Part shown: positions 53,663 through 63,104 of the stretch, piece after piece | Position numbering within the stretch: the first letter of the stretch is position 1 | How the letters are laid out: the number at the start of each line of letters is the position of its first letter | Assembly: GCA_024691765.1 (NCBI GenBank) | Contig: JAILNI010000028.1 | Span: forward strand, 1 to 64,000 | DNA: 64,000 bases | Direction of reading: 5' to 3' | DNA from: Bacteroidales bacterium | GTDB taxonomy: Bacteria; Bacteroidota; Bacteroidia; Bacteroidales; UBA932 | Program-made: the position numbers and the translations under genes | Notes under the pieces: model-generated | What the model was told of the DNA's origin: nothing | The model's input: the letters and a program-made list of their open reading frames with translations, nothing else | Databases searched by the model: none

Positions 53663-54475
53663 ATGAAGAAAGAATTATATATTGCGGCAGCGGCCTTGCT
53701 TGTGCTGTGCTCCTGTTCCAAAGAAGGGAACTCCGGAGCATTGGAATTGCGGCTGTCACTGCCGTCCCCGGCTTCCAAAGTCGCTTTGGGAGACCGGGAC
53801 GGCGACATTTTTCCTGCAGTATGGCAGGAGGGAGATGTCGTAAGCCTTAACGGAGCATTGAGCAATCCCATGTCGGCAGGTCTTGCCGGCAGTCCCGATG
53901 CAGCTTTTTCCTTTGACGGTTTTTCCGGCTCCTCGCCCTATAACCTGCTTTATCCTGGTTCTTCTACCGGAGTGGTTACGCTCGACGGAAAGACCATACC
54001 GATGTATGCTAGCGGAAACAGTCTTGAAGAGGTTTTCACGATGCACCATCTCAGTTGCGGTATCTGCATCCCCCTCACCGGGGATCTTTCAGTGGCGTCC
54101 CTGACCCTGAGCGCTCCCGGAAACGAAGCTGTCGCCGGGAGTTTTACCCCGTCATTTTCCACCGGTGCCCTTTCCGCCGCGTCTGCCAATCCGTCCCTGA
54201 CGGTGGCTTATGAACCTTCCGTGGCATTGTCGGAAACGCCGGTGTGTTTCTACCTCTTTTTTGCTCCGGGAACTTTTTCCGAAGGCCTGATGCTTCAAGC
54301 GCAGCATGTCGCAGACGGAGTAGTCCGCGAATGGCGTTTTGCAACCGGAAGCACGCTTGTCAAAGGAAAAGTTTACATTTTGCCGGAAACATCTTTTTCG
54401 TCCCGAGATATGGCCAATGGATGTCCGCTTTCGTTGGAAGAGATGAGTGAAGACAATATCAGTATTGTGCTATGA
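53663..54475 (+). CDS. Fimbrillin-like surface lipoprotein
   Basis: MKKELYIAAAALLVLCSC is a lipoprotein signal. The 270 residues form one beta-rich domain with FPAVWQEGDVVSLNGALS, NLLYPGSSTG, CGICIPLTGDLSVASLTL and a final strand VKGKVYILPET. The same domain opens the next two proteins. It resembles fimbrillin/Mfa-like domains of Bacteroidales, which can be assembled or simply anchored at the surface. No catalytic features. It starts 4 bases after the degenerate-EEP stop and overlaps the next gene by 4. Confidence 0.65.
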   Translation: MKKELYIAAAALLVLCSCSKEGNSGALELRLSLPSPASKVALGDRDGDIFPAVWQEGDVVSLNGALSNPMSAGLAGSPDAAFSFDGFSGSSPYNLLYPGSSTGVVTLDGKTIPMYASGNSLEEVFTMHHLSCGICIPLTGDLSVASLTLSAPGNEAVAGSFTPSFSTGALSAASANPSLTVAYEPSVALSETPVCFYLFFAPGTFSEGLMLQAQHVADGVVREWRFATGSTLVKGKVYILPETSFSSRDMANGCPLSLEEMSEDNISIVL

Positions 54476-56325
54476 GAAAGATCTTGATTCAAATATCCTT
54501 GCTAATCCTCCCTCTCCTGCTGTTTTCCTGCAGGAAAGATGCTCCCGCGCAACCTTTCCTCCTGAATGCAGGGGTTGAGGCTCCGTCCGCAAGAAGCTCC
54601 ATGGGCGAAAAGAACGGGGAGGGGAAGTATCCCGTTTATTGGAGCGAAGGAGACGTCATTGCCGTAAACGGGGCCCTTTCAGCCGCTCTTACTGCCGGTG
54701 AAGCCGGAGGTGCATCGGCCACGTTCACCTTCAATGAAAAACCGGCGACGGCCGGAGTCTATAATCTGGTGTGCCCCGGCAATGCAGTCAGCGGCAGGGT
54801 CGTTTTCCCGTCTTCCCAGACTTATACCGAGAACTCATTCTGTCCCGGTGCCGCTCCGCTGATATGTGTTACCGACGATCTGGATGCTCCCGTGGTGTTT
54901 ACCAGCTGCGCAGCCATCGTCCGTTTCCCGATGACCGGTTCCGTGACTCTTTCTTCCATGACGGTAACGACGCCCGGCGGAGAGAAGATCAGCGGCAACT
55001 TCAATATGAGCCTGGTCCCGCAGGACGGCGCTTCCGGGCAGATGGACTACTCCTTCGGCGGGGGCCTCACACTTGACGGAGAGGCAAAAGCCATTATATT
55101 TACCGTGCCGGCCGGCACTTACCGTAAGGGGCTGAGGGCAGTGTTGCAGGCGAGCAACGGCAGTGCCATGACAATTTCCTTCTTTACCACAGGGGCCACT
55201 CTAGCCGCTTCCACGGTTTGCACTTTCCCATCACTGGCTTTCCAGGCGTGGAAGGAGATTATCTTCAATGAAACAGACCCGATGGGAGGGGAGGAAATCG
55301 ATCTTGAAGAGCAGGCTGGAACGGATGGAATGGGGGCCGAAGATGCATCGACGCTCACTTCCATAAAGGTGGGCAGCTACAATATCTGGGCGCCCAGCGC
55401 CAGGGAGTCGGTGATGAAGGATACGGAAAAATATGGTATCGTGTCCGAACAGCGTTCGTGGGCCAACAGTTACACGGCGGTAGCCGACATGATTAATTCT
55501 CTGGACTGCGATGTGATTGGCATCCAGGAAGTTACCAAAATGGTCTATCAGACCACATTGACATCCGACAACGAAGACTATGACGGAAATGTGCATACTC
55601 TCAATTCGCTCCTGCCGAATTATCGGTGGGTAATCTACAACAGTCATAATACCACCTACGATAATTTGACCAACAATACTACTGCTAACGGTCTTGGCGC
55701 CACCGATGCCATCCTGTACAAGAATTCGGTCCTTACGCTGGTATCCAAAGGCAGGGCATGGCTTAACGGAACAAGAAACAAGGCGCCCCAGGATGATCAA
55801 AACTGGGATGGAATCGGCAGCAACCGTCCTGCGACCTGGGCGAAATTTACGCACAAAAGCAGTGGAAAACAGTTTGTATTCATTGTAACCCACCTGGATC
55901 TTCCCGGTGCCGGGGAGAAATCGGATCCGGCTTATCCTCAGCGGAGAAATGCCCAGGAACTGATCAACTGGTTCGCGCCCATGGTTACGGAAGATCTCCC
56001 CTCTGTCATCACAGGCGACATGAATGTTGACGCAGGGGATGCTGCGGGTAATTACGACATACTGATCTCAGGCCGGTGGAAAGACGTGTATGATACCATG
56101 AAGGCGGACGGTAGCCTCTCCTATACAGACAGGCAGGTCAAGGGGACGATGCCGGCAAATAAGAACGAGGAAGGCGGATTATCCAGCTGGCGGCCGGACC
56201 ATATATTCTTCTACGGTTTTATGCCGTCTTATTATTATGTATGCCGGGATAAGTTGCCCACAGCCGATACATCGCTACACTGGCCTTCCGACCATCTTCC
56301 GGTAATAGCCGTATTGAATTTCTAA
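54472..56325 (+). CDS. Surface lipoprotein: fimbrillin-like domain fused to an EEP hydrolase domain
   Basis: After the signal LLILPLLLFSC, residues about 25-260 repeat the domain of the preceding protein (YPVYWSEGDVIAVNGALS, NLVCPGNAVSG, AAIVRFPMTGSVTLSSM). An acidic linker (GGEEIDLEEQAGTDG) joins it to an EEP domain (about 295-617) with GSYNIW, Glu353 in DVIGIQEV, VTHLDL, Asp516/Asn518 in TGDMNVDAG, and Asp607/His608 in PSDHLP. The catalytic set looks complete. The fimbrillin-like part may hold the hydrolase at the cell surface. 617 residues. Confidence 0.85.
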   Translation: MRKILIQISLLILPLLLFSCRKDAPAQPFLLNAGVEAPSARSSMGEKNGEGKYPVYWSEGDVIAVNGALSAALTAGEAGGASATFTFNEKPATAGVYNLVCPGNAVSGRVVFPSSQTYTENSFCPGAAPLICVTDDLDAPVVFTSCAAIVRFPMTGSVTLSSMTVTTPGGEKISGNFNMSLVPQDGASGQMDYSFGGGLTLDGEAKAIIFTVPAGTYRKGLRAVLQASNGSAMTISFFTTGATLAASTVCTFPSLAFQAWKEIIFNETDPMGGEEIDLEEQAGTDGMGAEDASTLTSIKVGSYNIWAPSARESVMKDTEKYGIVSEQRSWANSYTAVADMINSLDCDVIGIQEVTKMVYQTTLTSDNEDYDGNVHTLNSLLPNYRWVIYNSHNTTYDNLTNNTTANGLGATDAILYKNSVLTLVSKGRAWLNGTRNKAPQDDQNWDGIGSNRPATWAKFTHKSSGKQFVFIVTHLDLPGAGEKSDPAYPQRRNAQELINWFAPMVTEDLPSVITGDMNVDAGDAAGNYDILISGRWKDVYDTMKADGSLSYTDRQVKGTMPANKNEEGGLSSWRPDHIFFYGFMPSYYYVCRDKLPTADTSLHWPSDHLPVIAVLNF

Positions 56326-56329
56326 GAGT

Positions 56330-58060
56330 ATGAGAAAGATAATGTCATTATTCATCGGCCTGTCCGTGGCCGCGCTTACGTTCTCGTGCTCCAAGGAAGG
56401 GCAGGAACAGATTTCCGCGAATGATTATACGCTCGAGGCGTCCATGCCGCAGGTCATTACCAAATCGGTCCTGGGAGCCAAGTCGGCAGGGGAATATCCC
56501 GTGCTTTGGAGTGTCGGGGACTATATTGTCGTCAACGGTGTACAGTCCCGTGCCCTTACCGCCCTTGAAGCCGGGGGCAGCACGGCCGTGTTCCATTTCT
56601 CCCAGTCCATCAAGACACCTTACCGTGTGCAGTATGGGACGTCGGTGCCGTCCTCGCAGCTTTACAGCGAGGGAAACATCCGGGCGTTCTGCGCCCCGAT
56701 GCAGGCCGTCAGTTATGGAGCGTCTTTTACGATGCAGCACCAGGCCTGTGTCCTGCGCATCCCGCTCAGCGGAAGCGTCACGGTGGCTGGCATTTCCGTC
56801 AGTTCCCTGGATGACACCCCGCTTTGCGAAGGAGGTCAGGTCTGCCTTACCATGCCTGCCGGCGGAGTAAACATTACATCGGCCAGAACGTTCTGCATAG
56901 CCTTGCAGCCTGCTGCGCTCTCCAAAGGGTTGAAGGTGGAGATTATCACTTCTACGGGGGCAAGGATGGTGATTACATCCTTTGTGGGGGAAACTCTGGA
57001 AGCTGGGAAGGTCTATGAATTCCCTTCTACGGTTTTTTCCGCCAATGAGATGCCTGTGACTGTCATTTCCTCATACTCGCAGCTCAAGGATTTCGCCACC
57101 CGTGTGGCTTCGGGAGAAAAGTATCTGGAGGCCCGTCTGGCGGCCGATATCACCGCCGACGGAACCTGGACTCCGCTTGGCAGTTTTTCCGGCGATTTCG
57201 ACGGAGGAGGATATACCATTTCCGGACTGCAGAAGGCTTTTGTGAACGAACTTTGCGGATGTGTCCGGAATCTTACGGTAGATGGCTCCATCGCCATAAC
57301 ATCCAAGGATGATATCGTAGGCGACGAAGCGGTTTACTGGGCAGGAATCCTTACCAACCGTATGTACACGGGAGCGCTTGTAAGCAACTGCACCGTGAAG
57401 GGATCCATTTCCTACAGCCAGTGGGGAAAGGAACTCCGGGTGGGGGCAGTATGCGGCTACGCCGCGCGCGGCACCATCCGTAAATGCTTGAATAAGGCGT
57501 CTATATCGGTTATCGGTGACGGTATAAGCGCGGTCAAGGCCGGTGGCCTTCTCGGAATGGCTTATTCCAGCGCGGATATTATCTCGATAACGGACTGCCG
57601 CAACGAAGGAATCCTGTCCCTTTCCGGTACGCTCAAAAGTCCGGAAGTAGGCGGAATTGTGGGGCAGTACAATCCTGTCAGCGCAAGCATCCTGTCCGGA
57701 TGTGAATTTGCCGGAAGCCTTGTTTTCGAAAGCGGTTCAGTCATTTCAGGAAACGTGAATCTGGGCGGCATCGCAGGATCTGTCAAGACTTCGTCCGTGG
57801 AGAACTGCATAACGTCCGGCACCATCTCCGCCAGGTCGGCGTCTGCCGGCAATGTGCGCGCCGGCGGCATCCTGGGAAATGCGCAGAACGGTACCGACAG
57901 CACTTCCATCTCGTTGACGGATTGCGATTTCAGCGGTTCGCTGGCAATCGGCATCGCAACGCATTCCACCCTATACGTGAATCCTATTACCGGACTTTAT
58001 TCCACCGATACTCATACCGAGTCCGGCTGTGATAATAACGGAACAATAACTGTTGAATGA
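56330..58060 (+). CDS. Surface lipoprotein: fimbrillin-like domain plus GLUG-like repeats
   Basis: The signal MRKIMSLFIGLSVAALTFSC has a lipobox. Residues about 25-240 are a third copy of the fimbrillin-like domain (YPVLWSVGDYIVVNGVQS, GNIRAFCAP, ACVLRIPLSGSVTV). The rest (about 245-576) has GLUG-type repeats around GG-x-GG (VGAVCGYAARGTIRKCLN, AGGLLGMAYSS, VGGIVGQYN, LGGIAGSV, AGGILGNAQ), expected to form an extended beta-helix-like rod. GLUG repeats occur in adhesins and surface proteins. No catalytic residues. 576 residues, overlapping the next gene by 4. Confidence 0.78.
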   Translation: MRKIMSLFIGLSVAALTFSCSKEGQEQISANDYTLEASMPQVITKSVLGAKSAGEYPVLWSVGDYIVVNGVQSRALTALEAGGSTAVFHFSQSIKTPYRVQYGTSVPSSQLYSEGNIRAFCAPMQAVSYGASFTMQHQACVLRIPLSGSVTVAGISVSSLDDTPLCEGGQVCLTMPAGGVNITSARTFCIALQPAALSKGLKVEIITSTGARMVITSFVGETLEAGKVYEFPSTVFSANEMPVTVISSYSQLKDFATRVASGEKYLEARLAADITADGTWTPLGSFSGDFDGGGYTISGLQKAFVNELCGCVRNLTVDGSIAITSKDDIVGDEAVYWAGILTNRMYTGALVSNCTVKGSISYSQWGKELRVGAVCGYAARGTIRKCLNKASISVIGDGISAVKAGGLLGMAYSSADIISITDCRNEGILSLSGTLKSPEVGGIVGQYNPVSASILSGCEFAGSLVFESGSVISGNVNLGGIAGSVKTSSVENCITSGTISARSASAGNVRAGGILGNAQNGTDSTSISLTDCDFSGSLAIGIATHSTLYVNPITGLYSTDTHTESGCDNNGTITVE

Positions 58061-60957
58061 TGAGGCGTCTACTGTTGTTTATATTGATTGCCTGGAGTTT
58101 GCCGGCGGCGGCCGCCGGGGAAGGGCAGTTGAAAGTCGGGAGTTTCAACCTCTGCACGGGGGTTTCCAGAAGGAACTTCGTGGAGAAGGGGAAGAAAGGC
58201 TACTTTGCAGATCCGCAGCGATACTGGTGCAACAGCGCTACTGCCGTGGCCGATATGGTAGCGGAACTGGACTGCGATGTGTTGGGCGTTCAGGAAGTGT
58301 GTGACAGCATCTGGGGCGTGAAAGGTGACAACAGCCTTCGCCCCATGGTGGCGGAAAGAGGCCTCAGGTATAACTGGATACTATACCCCAATACCAAAAA
58401 GGGAATCTCCTACGATGTGGCTATCGCTTATAAACCCGAGGTTCTGGACACCCTGGCTACGGGGATATTCTATACGGGAGGCCATCCGGATAAGCCCAAG
58501 ACCCGCAAAGGAGAGCCTGAACACGTGTGCAAGCCCTGCGTCTGGGCACACTTCGTCCATAAGGCGACCGGGCGGGATTTCTATTTCATGGACACGCATA
58601 CCGTCGTGCCGCAGAAATACCAGAACGACAAATGGCCCAGGAACCGGGGGAATGTGCTGAATCTTCAGGAGATTGCCCGTTGCGGCGAGGCCCTGGTCCC
58701 TGCCGATGTCCCGTCCATCCTTGTCGGGGACCTGAATATCTCCCACACGTCGAATGAGTGGTTCAACATTGCCGACGCCCGCTGGGAGGATGTTTACTCG
58801 GTAATGGCGAGAGAGGAACGCCTTGATATGGAAGACCGCGCCTGGGGGACGCAGAATATGAAGGACGAGTCGGCCTCCGGAAAATGGTATCCGGACCACA
58901 TCATGACCGATGGCTTCAAGGCCATGGATTTCAGAATCGACAGGAGTAAGTTCCCCACGGCGGACGGTTCCCTGCACTATCCTTCCGACCATTATCCCAT
59001 AGTGGCGACGGTGCAGTTTGCCTCTGCTCCGAATTCCGAAGGGTGGAAGGGAGTCTCCTCTCCCGACGGAAGCATCTCCATTGAGCTTAAGGATGGAAAG
59101 ACCGGAGCGATGTACAGGGTTTTGTGCGACGGAAAGGAAGTGGTCCATCCTTCTAAAGTGTCCATGTCGATTTCCGACGGGACCGTGTTCGGAGCGGGGA
59201 AACCGCACAGAATAAGCAGGGAAGGAAACACCCTTGTATTCCAGTATGACGGCTGCTCCCTGGAAGCCCGCGCATTTGACGACGGCGTCGCCTGGCGCTG
59301 GACAACCGGGAAACGCAAACCGTATAATGTGACCGACGAACAGGCTGAATTCCGTTTCGGCGCGGGAACGCGGACTTGTTTTTCGTACACTCACAAAAAT
59401 GTCGATCCCTTCCAGGACGACTTCCAGAATCTTTACACCCATATGCGGCTTCCCGTCTGGACTCCGGGGAAAGCCCTTCTGGATGTGGCAATGGGGCCCG
59501 ATGACAAGCCTGTCCTCCCGACAGCCCATCCTAAGTCGCCGTTGGCCGTGGTTCCGGCATTGGTCGAAGGGGATGGCGTCAAGATGGTGATCGCGGAATC
59601 CGATGTAATATCATATCCGGGAATGCTCCTCAAGCCGTTCGGTTCTGCCTTCAGCGCCCGATTTGCCGGATATCCCGCCACCGAGGAGCAGGGCGGCAAG
59701 AGAAACCTGCAGATGCTGGTTACCTCGCGCGAGAACTATATAGCCGCCTGCGATGGAAAAGCGCGCTCTTTTCCGTGGAGGGTGGTTTGTATAGGCCGGG
59801 AATACAAGGACCTTGCGTGCAACGACCTCGTGACCCGCCTGGCTACGCCTTCCAAGGGAGATTATTCATGGGTTAAACCCGGAAAAGTCGCATGGGAGTG
59901 GTGGAGCAGTTTCTTCCTGGAGGGGGTTGGGTTCCAGCCGGGAGTAAATACGGAAACATACAAGGCTTACATAGATTTCGCTTCAAAGCACGGCATAGGG
60001 TACATCCTTATGGACGAAGGCTGGGCCGTGAAGTTCGCCGACGATCTGTTTAAAGTGGTTCCGGAGATTGACCTTCAGGAAATCATCCGTTACGGAAAAC
60101 AGAAACAGGTAGGCGTGATTCTCTGGGCGGGCTATTCCGCCTTCGCAAAGGATATTGAAAGGATCTGCAGGCATTATTCCGCCATGGGTGTCAAGGGTTT
60201 CAAGATAGATTTTCTGGAACGCAACGACCAGCCTATACAGGAGTTTATGTTCAAAACTGCGGAAACAGCCGCCAAATACCATCTGTTGATAGACTTCCAC
60301 GGCTGTCCGCCTCCCACGGGGCTTCAGAAGCGGTTCCCGAATGTCGTAAATTATGAAGGGATATTCGGTCTGGAGCAGATGCGCACACGTGCCCTTCCAT
60401 TCTACGACATGGTCACCTTCGACGTTACGGCTCCTTTCATACGCTTCCTGACCGGCCCGGCCGACTATACTCCCGGCGCCTTCCTGAACGCTTCGAGGGA
60501 TACTTATGCCCCGGTAAAGAAATCCCCTATGTCGCAGGGAACGCGCTGCCATCAGCTCGCCGAATATGTGGTTTTCGACGGAGCCCTTCAGATGCTTTGC
60601 GACAGCCCGTCGCGTTATGAAGCGGATCCGTTCTGTGCCGAGTTTATTTACCGCGTCCCTACCGTATGGGATCAAAAACTGGTTCTGGACGGCAAATTGG
60701 GAGAATACATAGTAACTGCGCGCCGCAGCGGCGATGTCTGGTATGTCGGAGCTCTTACCGATTGGTCTGCCAGGGATCTCACGATAGACCTTTCCGCGCT
60801 TGGCTCATCCTTCTCTGTCGAGGCCTGGGAAGACGGTCCGGATGCGGCCGTCACGGCTACCTCCTGGCAGAAAAGCATCTATGAAGGCAACGGCAGAATC
60901 AGCATTCACCTCGCTCCCGGCGGCGGCTGGGCCGGCATAGTCAGAGTTTCCGAATGA
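58057..60957 (+). CDS. EEP-GH97 fusion enzyme, exported
   Basis: A signal peptide (LLLFILIAWSLPAAAAG) precedes an EEP domain (about 25-325): GSFNLC, Glu80 in VLGVQEVCDSIW, DTHTVV, Asp225/Asn227 in VGDLNIS, Asp311/His312 in YPSDHYP. From about 335 a full GH97 follows: N-terminal sandwich (SSPDGSISIELKDG), TIM barrel (EWWSSFFLEG, YILMDEGWA) and C-terminal sandwich. Asp718 in VKGFKIDFLE sits at the nucleophile position of retaining GH97 alpha-galactosidases and Glu767 in NYEGIFGLE at the acid/base position, so a retaining alpha-glycosidase is likely rather than a SusB-type inverting glucosidase. The frame is continuous over 966 residues. I know of no characterised enzyme with this combination. 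Confidence 0.9.
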   Translation: MMRRLLLFILIAWSLPAAAAGEGQLKVGSFNLCTGVSRRNFVEKGKKGYFADPQRYWCNSATAVADMVAELDCDVLGVQEVCDSIWGVKGDNSLRPMVAERGLRYNWILYPNTKKGISYDVAIAYKPEVLDTLATGIFYTGGHPDKPKTRKGEPEHVCKPCVWAHFVHKATGRDFYFMDTHTVVPQKYQNDKWPRNRGNVLNLQEIARCGEALVPADVPSILVGDLNISHTSNEWFNIADARWEDVYSVMAREERLDMEDRAWGTQNMKDESASGKWYPDHIMTDGFKAMDFRIDRSKFPTADGSLHYPSDHYPIVATVQFASAPNSEGWKGVSSPDGSISIELKDGKTGAMYRVLCDGKEVVHPSKVSMSISDGTVFGAGKPHRISREGNTLVFQYDGCSLEARAFDDGVAWRWTTGKRKPYNVTDEQAEFRFGAGTRTCFSYTHKNVDPFQDDFQNLYTHMRLPVWTPGKALLDVAMGPDDKPVLPTAHPKSPLAVVPALVEGDGVKMVIAESDVISYPGMLLKPFGSAFSARFAGYPATEEQGGKRNLQMLVTSRENYIAACDGKARSFPWRVVCIGREYKDLACNDLVTRLATPSKGDYSWVKPGKVAWEWWSSFFLEGVGFQPGVNTETYKAYIDFASKHGIGYILMDEGWAVKFADDLFKVVPEIDLQEIIRYGKQKQVGVILWAGYSAFAKDIERICRHYSAMGVKGFKIDFLERNDQPIQEFMFKTAETAAKYHLLIDFHGCPPPTGLQKRFPNVVNYEGIFGLEQMRTRALPFYDMVTFDVTAPFIRFLTGPADYTPGAFLNASRDTYAPVKKSPMSQGTRCHQLAEYVVFDGALQMLCDSPSRYEADPFCAEFIYRVPTVWDQKLVLDGKLGEYIVTARRSGDVWYVGALTDWSARDLTIDLSALGSSFSVEAWEDGPDAAVTATSWQKSIYEGNGRISIHLAPGGGWAGIVRVSE

Positions 60958-63104
60958 GAAGGATTCCGGCAATACTGTTGATTCTGTTATGTTCCTGCAG
61001 CGGAGGGGACGGCTACCGGATTTTCCTTCAGAAAAACGGCCCTTCGCTCGGGTATTCATCAGCCGACATCATACGCCACGGTCCTTTGTTTTTCAAGGAC
61101 CTGAACCATAACGGCGGGCTCGATCCTTATGAGGACTGGCGTCTTTCTCCGGAAGAAAGGGCGGCCGACCTTGCATCGCAGCTGCCTCCAGAATACCTTT
61201 CCGGGCTCATGACGAACGGACACACAGTAAACGTTCCGGGTGTTTCCTCGATGAGCGTTTCCGGCATCACGTATAACGGCAAGAACTATGCGGAGAGCGG
61301 CGCCGAGGCATCCGACATCTGCGACCAGTTGCGCGAAGCGCTGGTGAACTTCGATACCAGGCAGGTGCTTCTGGCCCATTCCGACGGCCCGCAGACCATA
61401 GCGCGCTGGAACAATAAGGTGCAGGCGTTGTGCGAAAGCCTGCCTTTCGGAATTCCCAGCTGCAACAGCACCGATCCCAGGAATGAAATCAAGGCTACCG
61501 ATGAATACAATGCAGGCAGTGGCGGCGTCTGTTCGCAATGGCCCACGCCGCTTGGTCTCGCTGCAACTTTCGATACGACTGTGGTAGAGTCCTTCGCTGC
61601 GACTGTAAGGCGCGAATATCTTGCCCTTGGTTTTCATACAGCGCTGTCTCCACAGGCCGACCTGGCAACCGATCCCCGTTGGAGGCGTGTGCCCGGCACT
61701 TTCGGCGAGAACCCGGAGATGGTGAAGGCAATGTCATCCGTCTATGTTCACGCTATGCAGCCAGGTGTGAACTGCATTATCAAGCACTGGCCCGGCGGCG
61801 GAACAGGCGAGGGAGGGCGCGACGCTCACCTTTCCATCGGCAAATATGGAGTGTTCCCAGGCGGACGGCTCAAAACGCATATGGATGCTTTCTGCCTGGA
61901 TGCTTCAGGCGTTATGCCTTATTACACGGTTTCTTATGGCCAGGATCCTTCAGGGGAGAATGTGGGCAACAGCTACAGCTCCTACATCATCGATACCCTG
62001 CTGCGAAAGCAATATGGCTACAATGGCATTGTTTGCACCGATTGGGGCATAACGCCGGATTATAACGGTGATCCGCTTACGACAGCCGGCAAATGCTACG
62101 GCGTTGAAAGCCTTACAGTAGGCGAGCGCATCCTGAAAGCGTTGGAAGCTGGAGTCGATGAGTTCGGAGGTTCGGTAAAGGCCTCGCAAATAATGGAGGC
62201 CTGGCAGTTATGGCGCGCGAGGTATGGCGAGGCGTCCGCCCGTGAACGCTGGGAACGTTCTGCCCGTAAAATCCTGGAATCCATGATTCGTACCGGGCTG
62301 TTCGAAAATCCGTATGTAGACCCGGCAAATGCTGAGGACGTATTGTCCGATCCCGAAGCTGCGGCAAAGGGCGAAGAGGCCCAGCGACGCAGTATCGTGA
62401 TGCTGAAAAACCACGCATTGCCTGTTCCGGAGGGCGCCAAGGTATATGTCCCGTTGCGTCAGGTTCCTGGCGTATATTCCATGACCGGGCGGCTCAAGAA
62501 GGCTCCGTATGTCGGTTATTCTGTGGATACGGCCGTGGTGTCCAGGCATTATACCATTGTTTCCGATCCGTCGGAAGCCGACTTCGCCCTGGTTGCCATC
62601 ACGGAGCCGGAAGGAGGTATCGGCTATAAGGACGGGCAGTACATGCCCATTTCGCTGCAGTATTCTCCCTATACGGCTTCCCATGCGCGCGAGGTCTCGA
62701 TTGCAGGAGGCGATCCTGCCGAGAATAGTCCAAATCGCAGCTATCGCAGCCGGCACATCGAGGTGGAAAACGCTACCGACCTCGCATTGGTACGGGACAC
62801 AAAGGCTTCTATGGGTGAAAAACCCGTTGTGGTGCTGCTCTCCGCCACCCGTCCCGTAGTGATGGAGTTCGAACCCTGGGCAGATGCTGTCCTTGTAGCC
62901 TTCGGCGTCCGCAGCAAAGCCTTCCTGGAGATTGTCTCAGGAGAGTTTGAACCCGCCGGCCGTCTCCCGATGCAATTCCCGGCCGATATGGATACCGTGG
63001 AACAGCAGTGCGAAGACGTTTCGCAGGACATGGAGTGCTGGAAGGATGCGGACGGAAATATATATGACTTTGGCTTTGGCCTGAACTGGAAAGGAAAAAT
63101 ATGA
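60954..63104 (+). CDS. GH3-family glycosidase, lipoprotein
   Basis: The start overlaps the previous stop by 4 bases. MRRIPAILLILLCSC is a short lipoprotein signal. The 716 residues have the GH3 barrel with CIIKHWPGGGTGEGGRDAH and Asp363 in GIVCTDWGIT as nucleophile, an insertion-rich middle, and the sandwich domain near the C-terminus (EEAQRRSIVMLKNH, PAGRLPMQFP). It lacks an obvious fibronectin-III tail, unlike the GH3 at 4880-6940, and the long N-terminal FFKDLNHNGGLDPYEDWRL segment places it in a different GH3 subgroup. It is probably a beta-xylosidase or beta-glucosidase working with the GH10 that follows. Confidence 0.9.
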   Translation: MRRIPAILLILLCSCSGGDGYRIFLQKNGPSLGYSSADIIRHGPLFFKDLNHNGGLDPYEDWRLSPEERAADLASQLPPEYLSGLMTNGHTVNVPGVSSMSVSGITYNGKNYAESGAEASDICDQLREALVNFDTRQVLLAHSDGPQTIARWNNKVQALCESLPFGIPSCNSTDPRNEIKATDEYNAGSGGVCSQWPTPLGLAATFDTTVVESFAATVRREYLALGFHTALSPQADLATDPRWRRVPGTFGENPEMVKAMSSVYVHAMQPGVNCIIKHWPGGGTGEGGRDAHLSIGKYGVFPGGRLKTHMDAFCLDASGVMPYYTVSYGQDPSGENVGNSYSSYIIDTLLRKQYGYNGIVCTDWGITPDYNGDPLTTAGKCYGVESLTVGERILKALEAGVDEFGGSVKASQIMEAWQLWRARYGEASARERWERSARKILESMIRTGLFENPYVDPANAEDVLSDPEAAAKGEEAQRRSIVMLKNHALPVPEGAKVYVPLRQVPGVYSMTGRLKKAPYVGYSVDTAVVSRHYTIVSDPSEADFALVAITEPEGGIGYKDGQYMPISLQYSPYTASHAREVSIAGGDPAENSPNRSYRSRHIEVENATDLALVRDTKASMGEKPVVVLLSATRPVVMEFEPWADAVLVAFGVRSKAFLEIVSGEFEPAGRLPMQFPADMDTVEQQCEDVSQDMECWKDADGNIYDFGFGLNWKGKI

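Noticed and set aside
50918..60957. EEP domains as retrotransposon or LINE-type endonucleases.
   Set aside because: No reverse transcriptase or other mobility gene is present. All EEP proteins have signal peptides and lie in a SusC/D cluster.
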